64,000 nucleotides of DNA from Purshia tridentata. Taxonomy: Eukaryota > Streptophyta > Magnoliopsida > Rosales > Rosaceae. The notes under the pieces were generated by a model. That model made no database searches. It had not been told where the DNA came from and worked only from the letters and a program-made list of their open reading frames with translations. Numbering within the stretch: position 1 is the stretch's first letter; the number at the start of each line of letters is the position of its first letter. The position numbers and the translations under genes were made by a program. Shown here one piece after another: positions 47,001 to 58,472 of this stretch. The DNA lies in NCBI GenBank assembly GCA_003254885.1, contig QANT01004266.1:1-64000 (forward strand). Direction: 5' to 3'.

Positions 47001-50000
47001 GATAAAGAAATATAGGGTAGGAAATACTAACCAGAGAACAAACCATAGTCTCCCAAATACTATTAAGTTTAATGTTCAAAAATTTGGGGACAGTGTCATA
47101 AACAAAAGCACATATGTCCTGTTCTTTCTTTCTTTCTCTCTTATGACATTAACAACAGGAATGATGTCTCCATATGACATTAATAAAAAACAGTTCCCAT
47201 CACTTTGATTAATTATGTATAATTATAGTAGTTTCATTTCATTTCTCTCTTATAAACTCAGCTTCTCTGAATAACACTTACGCCTACAACTCCAAATCTG
47301 TTTGTGTTTTTTTAACTAAAATACTGTAATGACTTTGATATGTAATTCCAAGAGCTTAGTGATACTGGAAGTCTGCCAAAAAAGTCTTAGAATAAAAAAG
47401 AAATATTGAAACATAAAAAATTAAGAATAAAATGAAAGGTTTTACTGATAAGTGAGTAACCAGTACATATTCAAAAAAAGGTTTCATCTAAAATATACTC
47501 TTAAAAACCTCACTCATCTAAATATCAGCTGATAGTAAATGTTACAACTTAAAAACAAGAAAATAAAATTTAACAGAAAAAAAAAATTTTTTTATAACTA
47601 AAAAAAATTGTCAAGCATGGAAGACAGACCACATAATATTGTATTCTCTTAACCAGGTTCAGCTTTCTCAAGTGACTGCTCAAACTAAACATCGTGTATA
47701 AATCCAGATCAAATGTCAAAACTAAGAGTCAATTAACTAAATCACTCAGTACCATAGACCACTGTGTTGGACTGAAGCAGAGCCCTGCCCAACCACTTTC
47801 TCCAATGCCACAGTCGCGAGGCAGTACTGAATATGTAAGCCTCTCTACATCTGAGAATTTAATAGGAGAAATTAATAAGCTAATTCTACAATTAGTAAGC
47901 CAAACACAAAATGAAACAGAAGCCAGACAGGAAACAAGTAATATGAACATAGAATAAACCATTTTTCATAATTCAATTTATGCCATAAAATCCATGCCTC
48001 TTCAACCCAGTAAAATAATGCATCAAATGTATCTAATTACTATACGGATAGAAAAAATCAGACTCATTTGGCAAACCATGTTGGCATTTCAATATCTGCT
48101 CTGATGGCCATTGTAATGTCCACTAGCCTATTGCACATGCTCCAGGTTTGCAAGACTATCTCAATCCCAAGATGAAACACATAAAGGGGTAGTTATTCTT
48201 TGCTCTGCTAAAAAAACTAAGAATTTACTCATGAGTGGTAAAGCAGATTAAACTTTTTATGGCTGTGCCTTAAAATATGTAGTTACTACTCCATAGTTAC
48301 TCAAATAAGGTTACTCATTGGCAGGTGTTTTTTTTGGTCAGATAAGGGAAGTTCAAAAAGGAAAGCAAAGGTAGTTATACACTTACTCAAGAGTAGAAGA
48401 GGGGAAAACAAAGTTTTTGTCTGCATTTTTTACTCTAATGAATTATTTAGGTTTATGTCATAAGGTGGATATGCATTTTTGGATAATAGTATAGAAGTAA
48501 AATTGACGAAAACTAACAAGCTTTGAAGAAGCCTATATGACAGAATGGTTAGATTAGGTTAAGATCACTTACAGCACAGTAACAGCAAAAAGGCAATCAA
48601 GGCAGGCCCATATGCCTCATCATTTCAAAAGATGGGGTGATTGAAAATTCTTGTATGCAATAGAATGAAATTCTTACTTAACAAAAAGAAGAAATCATCA
48701 TTTCAAAAGACAGAATGGAAAGGTCAGAGCCAGTTAAGACAACAAAGGCCCACTAGCCTGCATGCATGATACCGGCTTGCCATTGGAAACCAACAAGCTT
48801 GACCTACCAAAAAGATAACACAATATTTCTCCAATTTTCAGGTAAGAAGAAACATGTATGCCAAGTGTACAAAAAAAAAATTCAGGGCAGAGATTTAGTT
48901 GAATAGGATTCATTATTCATCTCCTGGAGGCATTCATGAATAAGGGCGACCAATTTCATTTTCCTTCCTAGTTAAAAAGCATAAATTCCGGAAAGTCTTA
49001 CTAACAAATCTTCATAACAAGTATATCACCGTAAAGTATAAAAAAAAAAAAAAAAAAAAGGGATTGCGCTACAAACCAAAACTAAGGAAACTGTACATTC
49101 GTCCAAACAATAAAACTGTACCTTTACCAGTAGTTTCTAGTTTCGATACGATAAGGTGACCATAAGAATCCACAGTTCCCAACATTGAATAGCCAGCGCC
49201 TGCATTTGTATCAAGATAGTAAACTATAAGTAAATTACAAAAATGTCCAAAACCAATCTGAAATAATTATTTTTTGTGCATTTTCTTAATCTACATATCT
49301 GAAATGGGATAATCAGCCTCTAAAAAAAATTTCTGCATTTAGAAGACTTTCGTACATTTAGAAGTATAACAAGCCATTCCTAAACCCAACATTGTTCCCA
49401 AAACCTTACCCTTTACCCATTTCTCACCATAAAGCTACAAGAAAAGGAATTTTTCCTTGGAAAAATGTCTTTCCCTGGACAACGACTTGAACTTCTTATC
49501 ACTATCTTGGAATCCCAATCATTCTCATGCAAACGCTTATTTACTTCTGATGACAACATGCCATAAGAAATCCATCTTCAATGGAATTCTTCACAACCAC
49601 TTCCCAAGTAGTGCCTCATTTCTTTTCACCAGTTTACTCACCTCTAATCAGATGCTCCTTTTTCCCCTATTCAACCCTTCCCATAAAAATTCCTCATCAA
49701 ACATTAAAAGGAGAAAGGCATTAAACTGAAGACCAGGTTAACACAGACTGAGTCAAAGTTAATCTACCTCCCCTCAATAGAAAGCTTTCTTCCAGCCTTC
49801 TAGTCTCTTGTCCACAAAACACTGAATTTTAAGTGAAATTGGTTAACACCCTTCCAACCTAGAGCCTAAAACCTAAACCCCAAGCCCCATTTTACAGCCT
49901 AAAGGCCCTAAAGTAATGAACCATATACTAATCGAGAAACAAAAATTTAAAAGAAAATGAAGAAAGAAAATGAGATTGAGCCTCCAAAAAATGAAGGGCC

Positions 50001-52171
50001 ATTTGAGCAGCATACAAACCCACAATGCAGGATCCAGGATCCATTTTTAAGAAGCTATACAGCCTAAACCCAATAGCATAAAACCTCATACCTAAACCTC
50101 ACACTACACCTATAGTAATAAACCATGTCCTAAAGGAAAAAAAAGAAATAAAGTGAGGTTGAGTGGTTCCAAGAATTGCTTTAAAAATTACGGGCCCCTT
50201 GAGTGGCATTGCAGTAGAATATATATATATATATACACAAAATATATACTGCATGATCAGCTTTCAAAACAAAAACAACCATTACACGAGATTCATTATC
50301 AAAACTTTTATTCCCCCAAAGTCAACCAACTAACTGAACAGATTAGGGTTTATTTGGCAGTTTAGGAAAAATAGGGAACACAGAATCTGCAAAAACATTT
50401 TGGGGGGGGGGGGAGAAAACAAAACAAACATAGGTTTGATGTTAGTGAATTTGGTGGAAGGGATAAAAATGGAAAGGAAAGTAAGACTCATTTTTTAAAA
50501 AGAAACAAACTTTATTAATCCTTTCAAGGAATGATACAATATCAGTAGACAAGAAGTCCACTGAATAAAGGAAGTATATCTAACTACATAAGATATAAAG
50601 CTATAACAAACTTCAACAAAGAATTTATCCTAAGGCTGCCTTCCAATCTAGAAGAATAGTTGAAAGAGATAGATCCTTAAATTCTATTGGTAACCCGCCC
50701 CCCACAATTCCTCTTTCCCTTCATACCATATTGTGGAAAAGTACCATGCACCCTTCATTTCCCCTTCGATTAATCTATAAGGAAAACCTAACATGCTAGA
50801 TCCCAAAATTTAACAATGACGGTATGGACAGAAAATTCAAAATGTGATCAGATAACATTCTGAAGAAGCACGACCTAACAAAAAATAAAAACCGAACCTC
50901 AATGCAACTGTTACTTACTCTCAGTTTCAGCAAGCACTATACTCTGAATTTCTGAACGATGAGGGCAGCGGTTAACCATAAATGAGTTCATAACCTTCAA
51001 GAATTCAGATCATTGAGACAGAATGAACAAGGAATATATTGATTACTGAATAGTCGGTCTTCAATTCATGAGATCACGTACCTGCTTCTGTACAGGGATC
51101 AGAAGGCTATCCTTCCCTTTGCTGACCAGAGAATCTTCTAATGGAATCTGAAGCAAATCAAAAAGCAAATATTCAAAATACTTCTAGCTTAACCACCATA
51201 ATTTTGACTTGTAGCATATCAGCAAATTATGTTAAACATACATTTAAAAAAATGCCCAGTAAATTTTTACTCTTGTTTTCAACTGCAATTTTGTTTCTCC
51301 ATTGTGGCAAGTTTCATCCCATTGAACGTAAAATAAACATTTCGCACTTGAACTTGGTTATCTCACTCATGTTTCCCTCATCATTTTCTAAAATGGCAGG
51401 TTTAGGACATTACTAAAAATCATGTGGTAATAGATATGAGCTTCACCACCATTAAGACTACACCAAACACTAAATTCAATCAACAAAAAGCAAGTACCCA
51501 ATTTTCAAGACTAGAACAGAGAATTAACTTTTTCTTTTGAAACAAGCAGTGAAATTATGGCATATATGTAAGATATGGCAAAAGCTTTCAAATTCCTACT
51601 AATTTTTTTTTCCTTAACCCAAGGAAAAGAAGTGTGAAATTTCATGTATCTATTCTATTATATAAAGCCAGAACTTCTGGAGTTCATAAAAAAAATTAAA
51701 ATCCGGAAATTCGCACATTTAGAAAGAAATTAATTACAACATTATACAAAACAGTGATACAACACAAAAATAAGCTGTTTCTTTTGCTAAGAAAAAGACT
51801 CTTTCTGGCCACTAAGTTAAGCAAGCTTTTGTAGTGATCATATAATATATATATATATATACACACACACATAAGCAGATATGTACCTGGAGCTTGTAAA
51901 TGTGGCAACCGGAGGCGATGTAGACCCAACAAGAAGACCTGTCCTCACCAACCTGAGAAAGAAATGATGATGATAATTATAAAAAACAAAATAAAAAGAA
52001 AAAAGAAAAAGTAGAAAACACCAGACTGAGGGGAAGAGATTAGGGTTAGGGATAGTTGGTTTGGGGGATTACATGGAGAGCGAGGCGATTGGACTGGAGA
52101 TTAGCAGGAGAAGGATTCTCTATCAGAAACGACGGCACCACTGCCTTGCTCAAATTCTTGGCCTCCAACAT
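41489..52171 (-). CDS. WD40-repeat (transducin-like) protein, 13 exons, 362 aa
   Basis: This is the only intact gene. Exons from the start: 52171-52073, 51952-51887, 51147-51082, 50994-50919, 49199-49128, 47850-47753, 46976-46903, 46160-46073, 45966-45809, 45569-45527, 44410-44345, 42222-42145, 41593-41489. They sum to 1089 bp and stay in frame. The protein begins MLEAKNLSKAVVPSFL and includes VGEDRSSCWVYIASGCHIYK, MLGTVDSYGHLIVSKLE, VLPRDCGIGESGWAGLCF, LTIWDMRMKENGG and NIAVGGADRTVTIYDPRRW. The last three fit WD40 blades, followed by ITGLAFSSVDSDYLYIQGVD and a VLGGWCDSGSIFVADVV tail. It matches an uncharacterised, well-conserved plant WD40 family, presumably a scaffold; the partner is unknown. 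Every donor is GT except the intron after exon 10, which starts GC. An in-frame upstream ATG at 52270 would add 33 residues; the 52171 start was preferred because the protein is then of the expected type from its first residues. Confidence 0.93.
43013..43391. mobile_element. MITE with about 30-bp terminal inverted repeats
   Basis: The left end AGGCCTCTTCCATTGAGGGA and the right end (minus strand AGGCCCCTTCCATTTAGGGA) both continue TCCCTTAAAT. It sits between TA-repeat tracts (tatatatatac and tatatatatata). 379 bp, non-coding, in intron 11 of the WD40 gene. Confidence 0.85.
43411..43454. repeat. Perfect 13-bp-stem hairpin
   Basis: CCAAGCGCTCGGT (43411-43423) and ACCGAGCGCTTGG (43442-43454) are exact inverted repeats around an 18-nt T-rich loop. 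Confidence 0.9.
43668..43689. repeat. Perfect 22-bp palindrome
   Basis: Each half is GTCCGTTCTTT, with no loop. It sits directly before the right arm of the inverted repeat 42820-43825. A smaller palindrome with the same GTCCG start lies near 42678. Confidence 0.9.
45207..45400. mobile_element. Foldback MITE in WD40 intron 10
   Basis: The left arm (gaatgactgcactttttaaa ... gccaacacagtgcagacatg) and the reverse complement of the right arm (gatgactgcacttttcaaaa ... gccgacacagtgccgacatg) pair over about 80 bp. Tandem TA tracts flank both ends. It is non-coding, and adjacent to the exon 10 donor side. Confidence 0.85.
50402..50413. repeat. Poly-G run
   Basis: About a dozen consecutive G residues in the intron between exons 4 and 5 of the WD40 gene. 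A run of this kind is prone to length error in sequencing. Confidence 0.8.
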
Positions 52172-52210
52172 ATCTCTCTCTCGTGCAAATGGGTATGCGT
52201 TTTGGGGCTC

Positions 52211-52216
52211 TATATA
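52211..52216 (-). promoter_or_regulatory. Possible TATA box of the WD40 gene
   Basis: TATATA lies about 40 bp upstream of the chosen ATG on the minus strand, in an otherwise mixed-composition stretch. The implied leader would be very short. The call rests on sequence only. Confidence 0.25.
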
Positions 52217-52546
52217 CTTATGGGGGTGGCGGGAATTGTCACCATTGGGATAACGGCTATGGTAATACAATACAATGACCTCAACAAAGGTTTTAGCCGA
52301 GATATTTACTCTGGGTTAAACACCACTGAGGTTGTTTGTGTTATCAAATATACCTAATTAAGTTTTAAAATTTACCGCGAGACTTCTTTAAGATTTTAAA
52401 TTGCTTTTACATGGCCACTTTTGTTAAAATTTCATCCAAATTTATTAATAAATGACAAATTGTTAACCTAGTTTTAAGTCTACAAAGGTTTTAGCCAAGA
52501 TATTTACTCGGGTTAAACACCGCATTTGGACTCCCATTCCCTTTTA

Positions 52547-53098
52547 GGGCTTGTTTGGATAAAGGGGATTTGAATTTAAATTTCAATTTGGGGAGCTCAA
52601 ATCCAAATCCACTTTTTTTAATTTATTTAAAATAGCGTATTTAGATTTTGCCCAAATCCAAAATGGATTTTGAAGGGCTAAATCTATGGATTTCAAACAC
52701 CTTTTCCAACTAGGTATTTGAAATCTCACCATCCCACTCTCTCTCCCTTTACCTCACCTCTGGCCACAACTGCTAGTGACCACTGCCGGCCACCTTTGTC
52801 GACCACCTCTGGCAACTTTTGCAGCCACTTCTGCCAGCTTTTCCAGCCGCCTCCGACACCCTTCTTGACCACTTTCGGCGCCTTTTCCCTTCCCCTCACC
52901 TCTTATTTTTTTATTCTTAATCATATATTTCAAATTTTTAATTTGTCAAAAAAAATAAATATAAAATATTCAGTGAAATCCTCGATTTTAAAATTTGTAT
53001 TCAAATAGTAGAATTTTAAATATAGGGATTTCAATTACATAGATTTCAAATACATAAATTTGAAATCCAAATCTAAATTCAAGATTTCAAGCAAACCC
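52547..53098. mobile_element. MITE with TTA duplications (PIF/Harbinger-like)
   Basis: The ends GGGCTTGTTTGGAT (left) and GGGTTTGCTTGAAAT (right, minus strand) are inverted and flanked by TTA at 52544-52546 and 53099-53101. The TTA duplication is the usual signature of PIF/Harbinger and Tourist-like MITEs. The 96-codon ORF inside is low-complexity serine/proline and not believed. Confidence 0.8.
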
Positions 53099-53845
53099 TT
53101 AAATTCACCTTCTTAATTGGGCTTCCTAATAGGTACACTTAATTTTATTTTTTTTTGGCCCACACTTTATCCCCTACCGGTCCACATTCTAAATTTTCCA
53201 TCTCTCTATGTCTCTCAGTCCCACTCACTTTTTCATTTCTCTCTCCTTACTCACGCAACCTTCACTATCTCTTTTTAGCATGACTCTCTGACAGGACCAC
53301 CCCAGGGTTTACCCCGAGACAACTCTGTGAGGAACCACATCTCCTGACATGGGTACCGATCCTATCAAAAATTCGGCAGCATCTCCTTTGTAAAATGTCT
53401 TACCCCAAAAACAAGATATTCCATGTTATAACTCAACCAAAATCCAGAAAAATTCCAACAAAATCTCCGAACAAAAAGATAAAATCCAAACAACAACCAA
53501 ACCCAAAGTGGTCATTTCAAGGTGACCTTAGAGCATATCTAAAGGAAGTACATCATTCGAAAGAAATGAATAACTAAAATAAATGAATGAGACTATGCCT
53601 ACATAGTCTCAAATGTCAGAAAACGCAGAAGTGGCTCGACGCTCAAGATGCATGGACGAGATCCTTGTCACCTGGGGGAAAACATTTAAAATACAAAACT
53701 ATGAAATAAAACTCAGTGAGTGGACAAAAATAATTTAAACACTTTTTTTTCAACATAAATATATTAACATAGAACTTGTCTTTCGAATTCTCTAGTTTTA
53801 AAACCAATTTGCAAAATCATAATATTAAACCACAAATCCCGGGTC

Positions 53846-56441
53846 TCACCTGACAGGACCCTCCCCGAGTTCCACCCTTGAACTCGGGGTGATCCTGCGG
53901 GAATCCAATGTCAAGGAAAATCCTACCGAAAATTCGGCAGAACCTCCCCTGAAATTGGACTAACCCTGGATTACTTTCCTTAGAAAACCTGCAAATCACA
54001 CTTCTAATCCAGCTTCCCTACCACAAACCAAAAGGAAATAAGATAGTGTTCGCACTAATAACATTGTTGTTTACACCGCGGTAGTCCAACTACAATAAAT
54101 AGTAAAATTAGATAATACGTGGGGGGAAAGTTACAAGTTTCTACCGTCTACGGAATCCTCGACGTGCCTCCTGCTCGACCGCTCCACCGCAGTTACCTGG
54201 GGGAAATTTTAGAAGAAAACCAGCAGAGGTAAACGTGAGACAACCCAGTGAGTGGACAAAATAAGATAACTTATACAATTATCCAAAAAATTTCATACAA
54301 AGACCTAACTGACTTTGCATTAAAACCCCCAATTGTGAAACAGCTTTAAAATGTTTTTAACAAATCATTGGACATAACTCGTAAAATACTTTGTGATTTC
54401 TCAGTTTGAAAGAACGAAAATTTCATCATGAAAACTCTGAGATTTCTTCACATAAACAAATCTTGAAATTGAAAAAGAATATTTCGCTCGCTCCCAATTT
54501 CCCCGTATAGCCTGCCGTACATGCGCAGGGCCCATAACCTGCCATACGCATGCAGGGCCAATAATCCTGCCGTACATGCGCAGGGCCTATAACCTGCCGT
54601 ACGCATGCAGGGCCAATATCCTGCCGTACATGTGCAGAGCCAGGGTCTGTCATACACATGCAGGGCCAACATACCTGCCGTACGTGCACGCAGGGCCGCC
54701 CCCAAAGGGCAAGGCATCCCGACACACGGCCCAAAGCCTATGTGTGTGCCGTGATGGGTCCCAAAGACCTATATACTTCCATAATCCAAAACGGGTACTA
54801 AGTGGGTGCTCACTAAAATCCAAATCCATCCGTACTCAATCATCCATAATTAAGATTGAATAAATTTTATTTGAAAGCGTTCTTAAAAATTTTGGAGCAT
54901 TCAATAATTGTTCCAGAAAAACCATACTTTAAATTGGTTTCACAAAATCTCAATCATGATTTAACAACAATACAAATCAACCCATAAACTCAATTAATAG
55001 CAATCCCAATCCCAAAATCAATATATTTCCAATTGAAATTCATGACTACGCAAAGCATACGAAAATGAATTAAATTTTAAAAACTCAAGAAACTTAAATA
55101 AAAATGAAGTCCACTCACAATCAAGGGGTCTAGTCTCGTTGCTCGGCTGGGTCGCCCTCAATCTCCGGTGTCGTCCTTATAAGAAAAAAAATACGTTGTT
55201 AGTTCCCTCGCTTCAAGTGTCCGTCTATGTCTAAAATTTGGGGCTTCGCTAACCCAAGTCTTTTCTATACAACCCAAGTTAATAGTCCGCTTAATAAAGT
55301 CTAAATTCCACGATGATTTCTAAATTCCACACTTAATGGGTCGAACTAACCTCAATCCCCAAACAAAGTGGCGTTTTCAACCCCAATTTCACCATTTCCG
55401 CCTTTTCCTTCGAACCCATCATTCCACACTCCAAATTTGATTTCTAAACAATGGTAATTAACTAAAATATCACACTTTCATGCCAAATTCCCAATTTTCG
55501 AGCAACCACCCGAAGTGGCCAAGCTTCCTCCACCAATTCCCAATTTCTTACATTATTCCTTAAAGCCCATGGTTCTAAACCCCAATTAACATGTCCTAAG
55601 GTTGGGAATTGGTAATTTCAACCCCAATTTCGCACCCCAAACCCCAATTTTTCTGATTTCCAGATTTGGGACTAAATCCCAATTTCTTCCCATGTCTAAT
55701 TCAATCCCAATTACAGCCCCAAACTAAGGTAATTTAAATGCTAGAAGAGGGAGGGAGGAAACCCACCTAAAAGGGCAAGAAAACCGCCGGAAACTGGCCG
55801 GAAAAATTGGAGGTTGCAGCGGCTGGTGGTGTCCTCTCCGAGCAGTGGCGCGCGCAGGGGCTGGGCGTCGGCGTCGTGGGTCGTGGCGAGCTGGCGACGG
55901 CGGGAGATGGCCGGTCGGTGACTGGGTGTTGGTCGGAGCAGCTGGACGAGAGGGGGAAGGGTGTCGAGCGCAGGGAAGGTGAGAAGGAAGGTTTTTGCGG
56001 GCTGAGGGGGGGAGAGAGGGAGAAAAAGAAGAGAGAGAACATTCCAGAAAAATCTGGAAATTTTTTAAAGCTAAGTCACTTTATTTACAATTTTGCCACT
56101 CACTTCACACGTCCATAACTTACAAACCGTAACTCCGTTTGGCGCATACTTCGTGTCTACGAACTCGTGGGGCCGAGCTCTACTTAACCATGTCAAGTTC
56201 CACTCCAAGGGCCCTATAATTCAAAAAGTCAACTTTTGGGTCCTTTGACACGTGCAAAATTTTCAAACCGTCCCTCCAAACGGGACATGCCGCATGTCTA
56301 TAAACTCGTAAGCTCGAGGCCTTCCTAATGGACCCAAAGTCAAACATCCAATCTCATCCAAATCCAAAGTCAACTTTTGGCCCCAAACCATATTAAAAAT
56401 TAAAAATTTGTACCTTACGGAGTACGGGTCGTTACATCACC
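53846..56441 (-). mobile_element. Solo LTR, gypsy family B, inverted, nested, TSD TCACC
   Basis: The LTR is 53851-56436 (2586 bp), from TGTAACGACCCGTACT (minus strand) to GGAGGGTCCTGTCA. The TCACC duplications at 53846-53850 and 56437-56441 are perfect. It contains a module of GC-rich hairpin repeats (54500-54770) and the terminal hairpin (53921-53942). Confidence 0.94.
54500..54770 (-). repeat. LTR module variant with CCTGC...GCAGG units
   Basis: The core 'gggtcccaaagacc' plus 'ggcccaaagcctatgtgtgt' is shared with the other LTRs. The tandem units differ, though: alternating cctgccgtacatgcgcaggg and cctgccatacgcatgcaggg, about six in all, each able to pair CCTGC with GCAGG. Confidence 0.85.
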
Positions 56442-58024
56442 CAGCATAAATCCAAAACCTTCATAATTATATAATGTATAATTTCATAAAAAAAACTAGA
56501 TATGCATATACAGTTCCAAATATTTACAAGAGTTAAAACATTAAAAATAAGTAGTAGCAGTACAAGATATGTACCAGTATATCAAAATACTTAAAACTCA
56601 CACCGTAGTACCCAAAAACTCTCTATCAATACGTACACGTGGGCCAAATATGCGTACATAGATATGGCTAACCTTTATTAATACGCAAACACACAATGGT
56701 TCGCATAGAATCCCAACTTTATCAATATGCACGTATGCCTATATGTGTGAACTGATGGGTCCCAAAGACCTATAACCAGCCATTTACCCCTGGGTACTAT
56801 CCAGTGGTTTAAAAACCATAAACCAATATCTCTATAAACATATTACATATATATTCTCAAAATATCCCAAGATAAAAATTTGCGAAAATAAAAAATTATC
56901 CAATCAAACCATAATTTCAATAGATATTTAAATAAATTAAAATCATCTTAAAACATTTAAAAGATAAACTTAGAAATCAAAAATCTACTCACAAACTTGG
57001 CGAGCAAAGCGTAAGCCTCGCCAATCACCCAACCAACAGCCAAGACTCAAAAAGTCACCCAAAAACACTTTTGATCATCTTGTACAAACACGTAAGGTCT
57101 AGATTGGTTCTCAAAAGCCTTAAAACAAGAAAAAGAACATTTTTTATCACAGGCCGATCTAGCACTGCCGCACGTGGCGGAGCCGGCGGCGGTCAACGGC
57201 AGCAACCACCGGAAAGTTAACTTTTCTAGTAACCAACCCAAAAAATAAAATTGACTATACCAAATCGACGAGCTCGACGAGAGGAACAACTTTATTAATT
57301 GGGTCGAGTTCAAAAAGTGGTCGGAAGTGGCCGGAAAACCCCAATTTTGGTATGAAATTTCTGTCTCCTATTTGAAAATTCAAACCTACACGAAAAATTA
57401 CAAATCATAATGGTTGGAAAGCTTGAAACGTGAGAATTTCAGATTGGTAAGAATCAAACCAAACCGAGGTAAGACGAAGCGGGAATTTGGATTTGAAGCT
57501 CATGGTAGCTGAAATTTTCAAGGCTTGATTCGTCGTCCACAGTGATTCAATCGGGATGATTTGGATAAGGATGGAAAGAGGACGAAGAGACAAACAAAAC
57601 CAGACCAACATGATGTCCAGCAGATGCTGCACGCGCCCCCACGTATGGCTAGAAATTGCAACGGCGATTCTAATCGCCATACACTATTCATGCGTGATTT
57701 TTGATTTTTTTTCCAAAAAATGAAATTATTTTTCCTATTTATATTTCCCCCTTAAACTTCAAACGCGCATAACTCCTAAATTGTAACTCCAAATTATGAG
57801 CCGTTTCTTCCTACACGCTTGTGAGGTCGGGCTCTAAGCAACCATATAAAAGTTTGGGCCAAAACACCCTTTTAAAAATATACGTCCCTTGTAAAACCAA
57901 AACTTCCCTAAGTTAGGGTAAATTGGTAAATTCACCCCAATGACTTTAAATGGTGATCCAACAAGAAAAACTAGGGACGGGTCGTAACACTCTCTTTCCT
58001 TGATGCATTGCCAGCCGGCCATGG

Positions 58025-58324
58025 ATGGTGGTGAGACTCACCTCCACGTCTCGCCTCTTCCTCCTCTTTCTTCCCATGGCCTCTCATCATCCATCTAGTC
58101 ACTTCAACAGATCGATGCAAAAACTGAGAGTCAACTCCATCGGTAATTTACTTCTTCCAGTGCGACGAATCATTGGACCTATCAAGTTTTGTTCCTCTCA
58201 TCATTTTGAGCAAGATGGTACCCTCCAGTCGCCCATCCACCCAAACACGGCAGTAAATCGACGCCGAGAAGTTCAAATGAGTTTTAACTTTTATTTTTTG
58301 TCGAGCTATGCTCTAGCTATTTGA
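58025..58324 (+). CDS. Unrecognised 99-codon ORF
   Basis: The ORF begins MVVRLTSTSRLFLLFLPMAS, a basic-then-hydrophobic start that could be read as a targeting peptide, and continues RSMQKLRVNSIGNLLLPVRR. It lies just right of the CTCTC solo LTR. Upstream DNA (53150-53288) would be its former 5' flank, interrupted by that LTR. No family is recognised, and no splice partner could be assigned. It may be chance or the remnant of a first exon. Confidence 0.2.
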   Translation: MVVRLTSTSRLFLLFLPMASHHPSSHFNRSMQKLRVNSIGNLLLPVRRIIGPIKFCSSHHFEQDGTLQSPIHPNTAVNRRREVQMSFNFYFLSSYALAI

Positions 58325-58472
58325 TATTTTGCTCCAATGAAATTGGGTCTGAAATTCGAAATGTTGTTTGTGTGTGTTTTTGTTGAAGTGAGAAAGTGGG
58401 GCACATAGAGGAGACTAAGAGTGGCATGTGTTGCTACACATTTCACCAAGTACTAATGAATAAATGATTTAT

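Larger units (their letters stand above)
53284..57994 (-). mobile_element. Solo LTR, inverted gypsy, TSD CTCTC, carrying a nested LTR
   Basis: The LTR runs 53289-57989. On the minus strand it starts TGTTACGACCCGTCCC and ends GGTGGTCCTGTCA. The CTCTC duplications are perfect (53284-53288 and 57990-57994). Without the nested LTR and its duplication the length is about 2.1 kb. Landmarks match family B in order (terminal hairpin at 53361-53379, diverged module near 56620-56780), but the sequence is distinct. Confidence 0.93.

Noticed and set aside
47694-47957. 87-codon plus-strand ORF
   Set aside because: It overlaps exon 6 of the WD40 gene on the opposite strand; only the minus-strand reading fits the protein family.
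50480-50820. Possible SINE or LINE 3' end (A/T-rich border, aaactttattaatc)
   Set aside because: No A/B box, tail or target duplication could be identified.
52046-52357. Plus-strand ORFs of 65-98 codons
   Set aside because: Antisense shadows of exon 1 of the WD40 gene and its upstream region.
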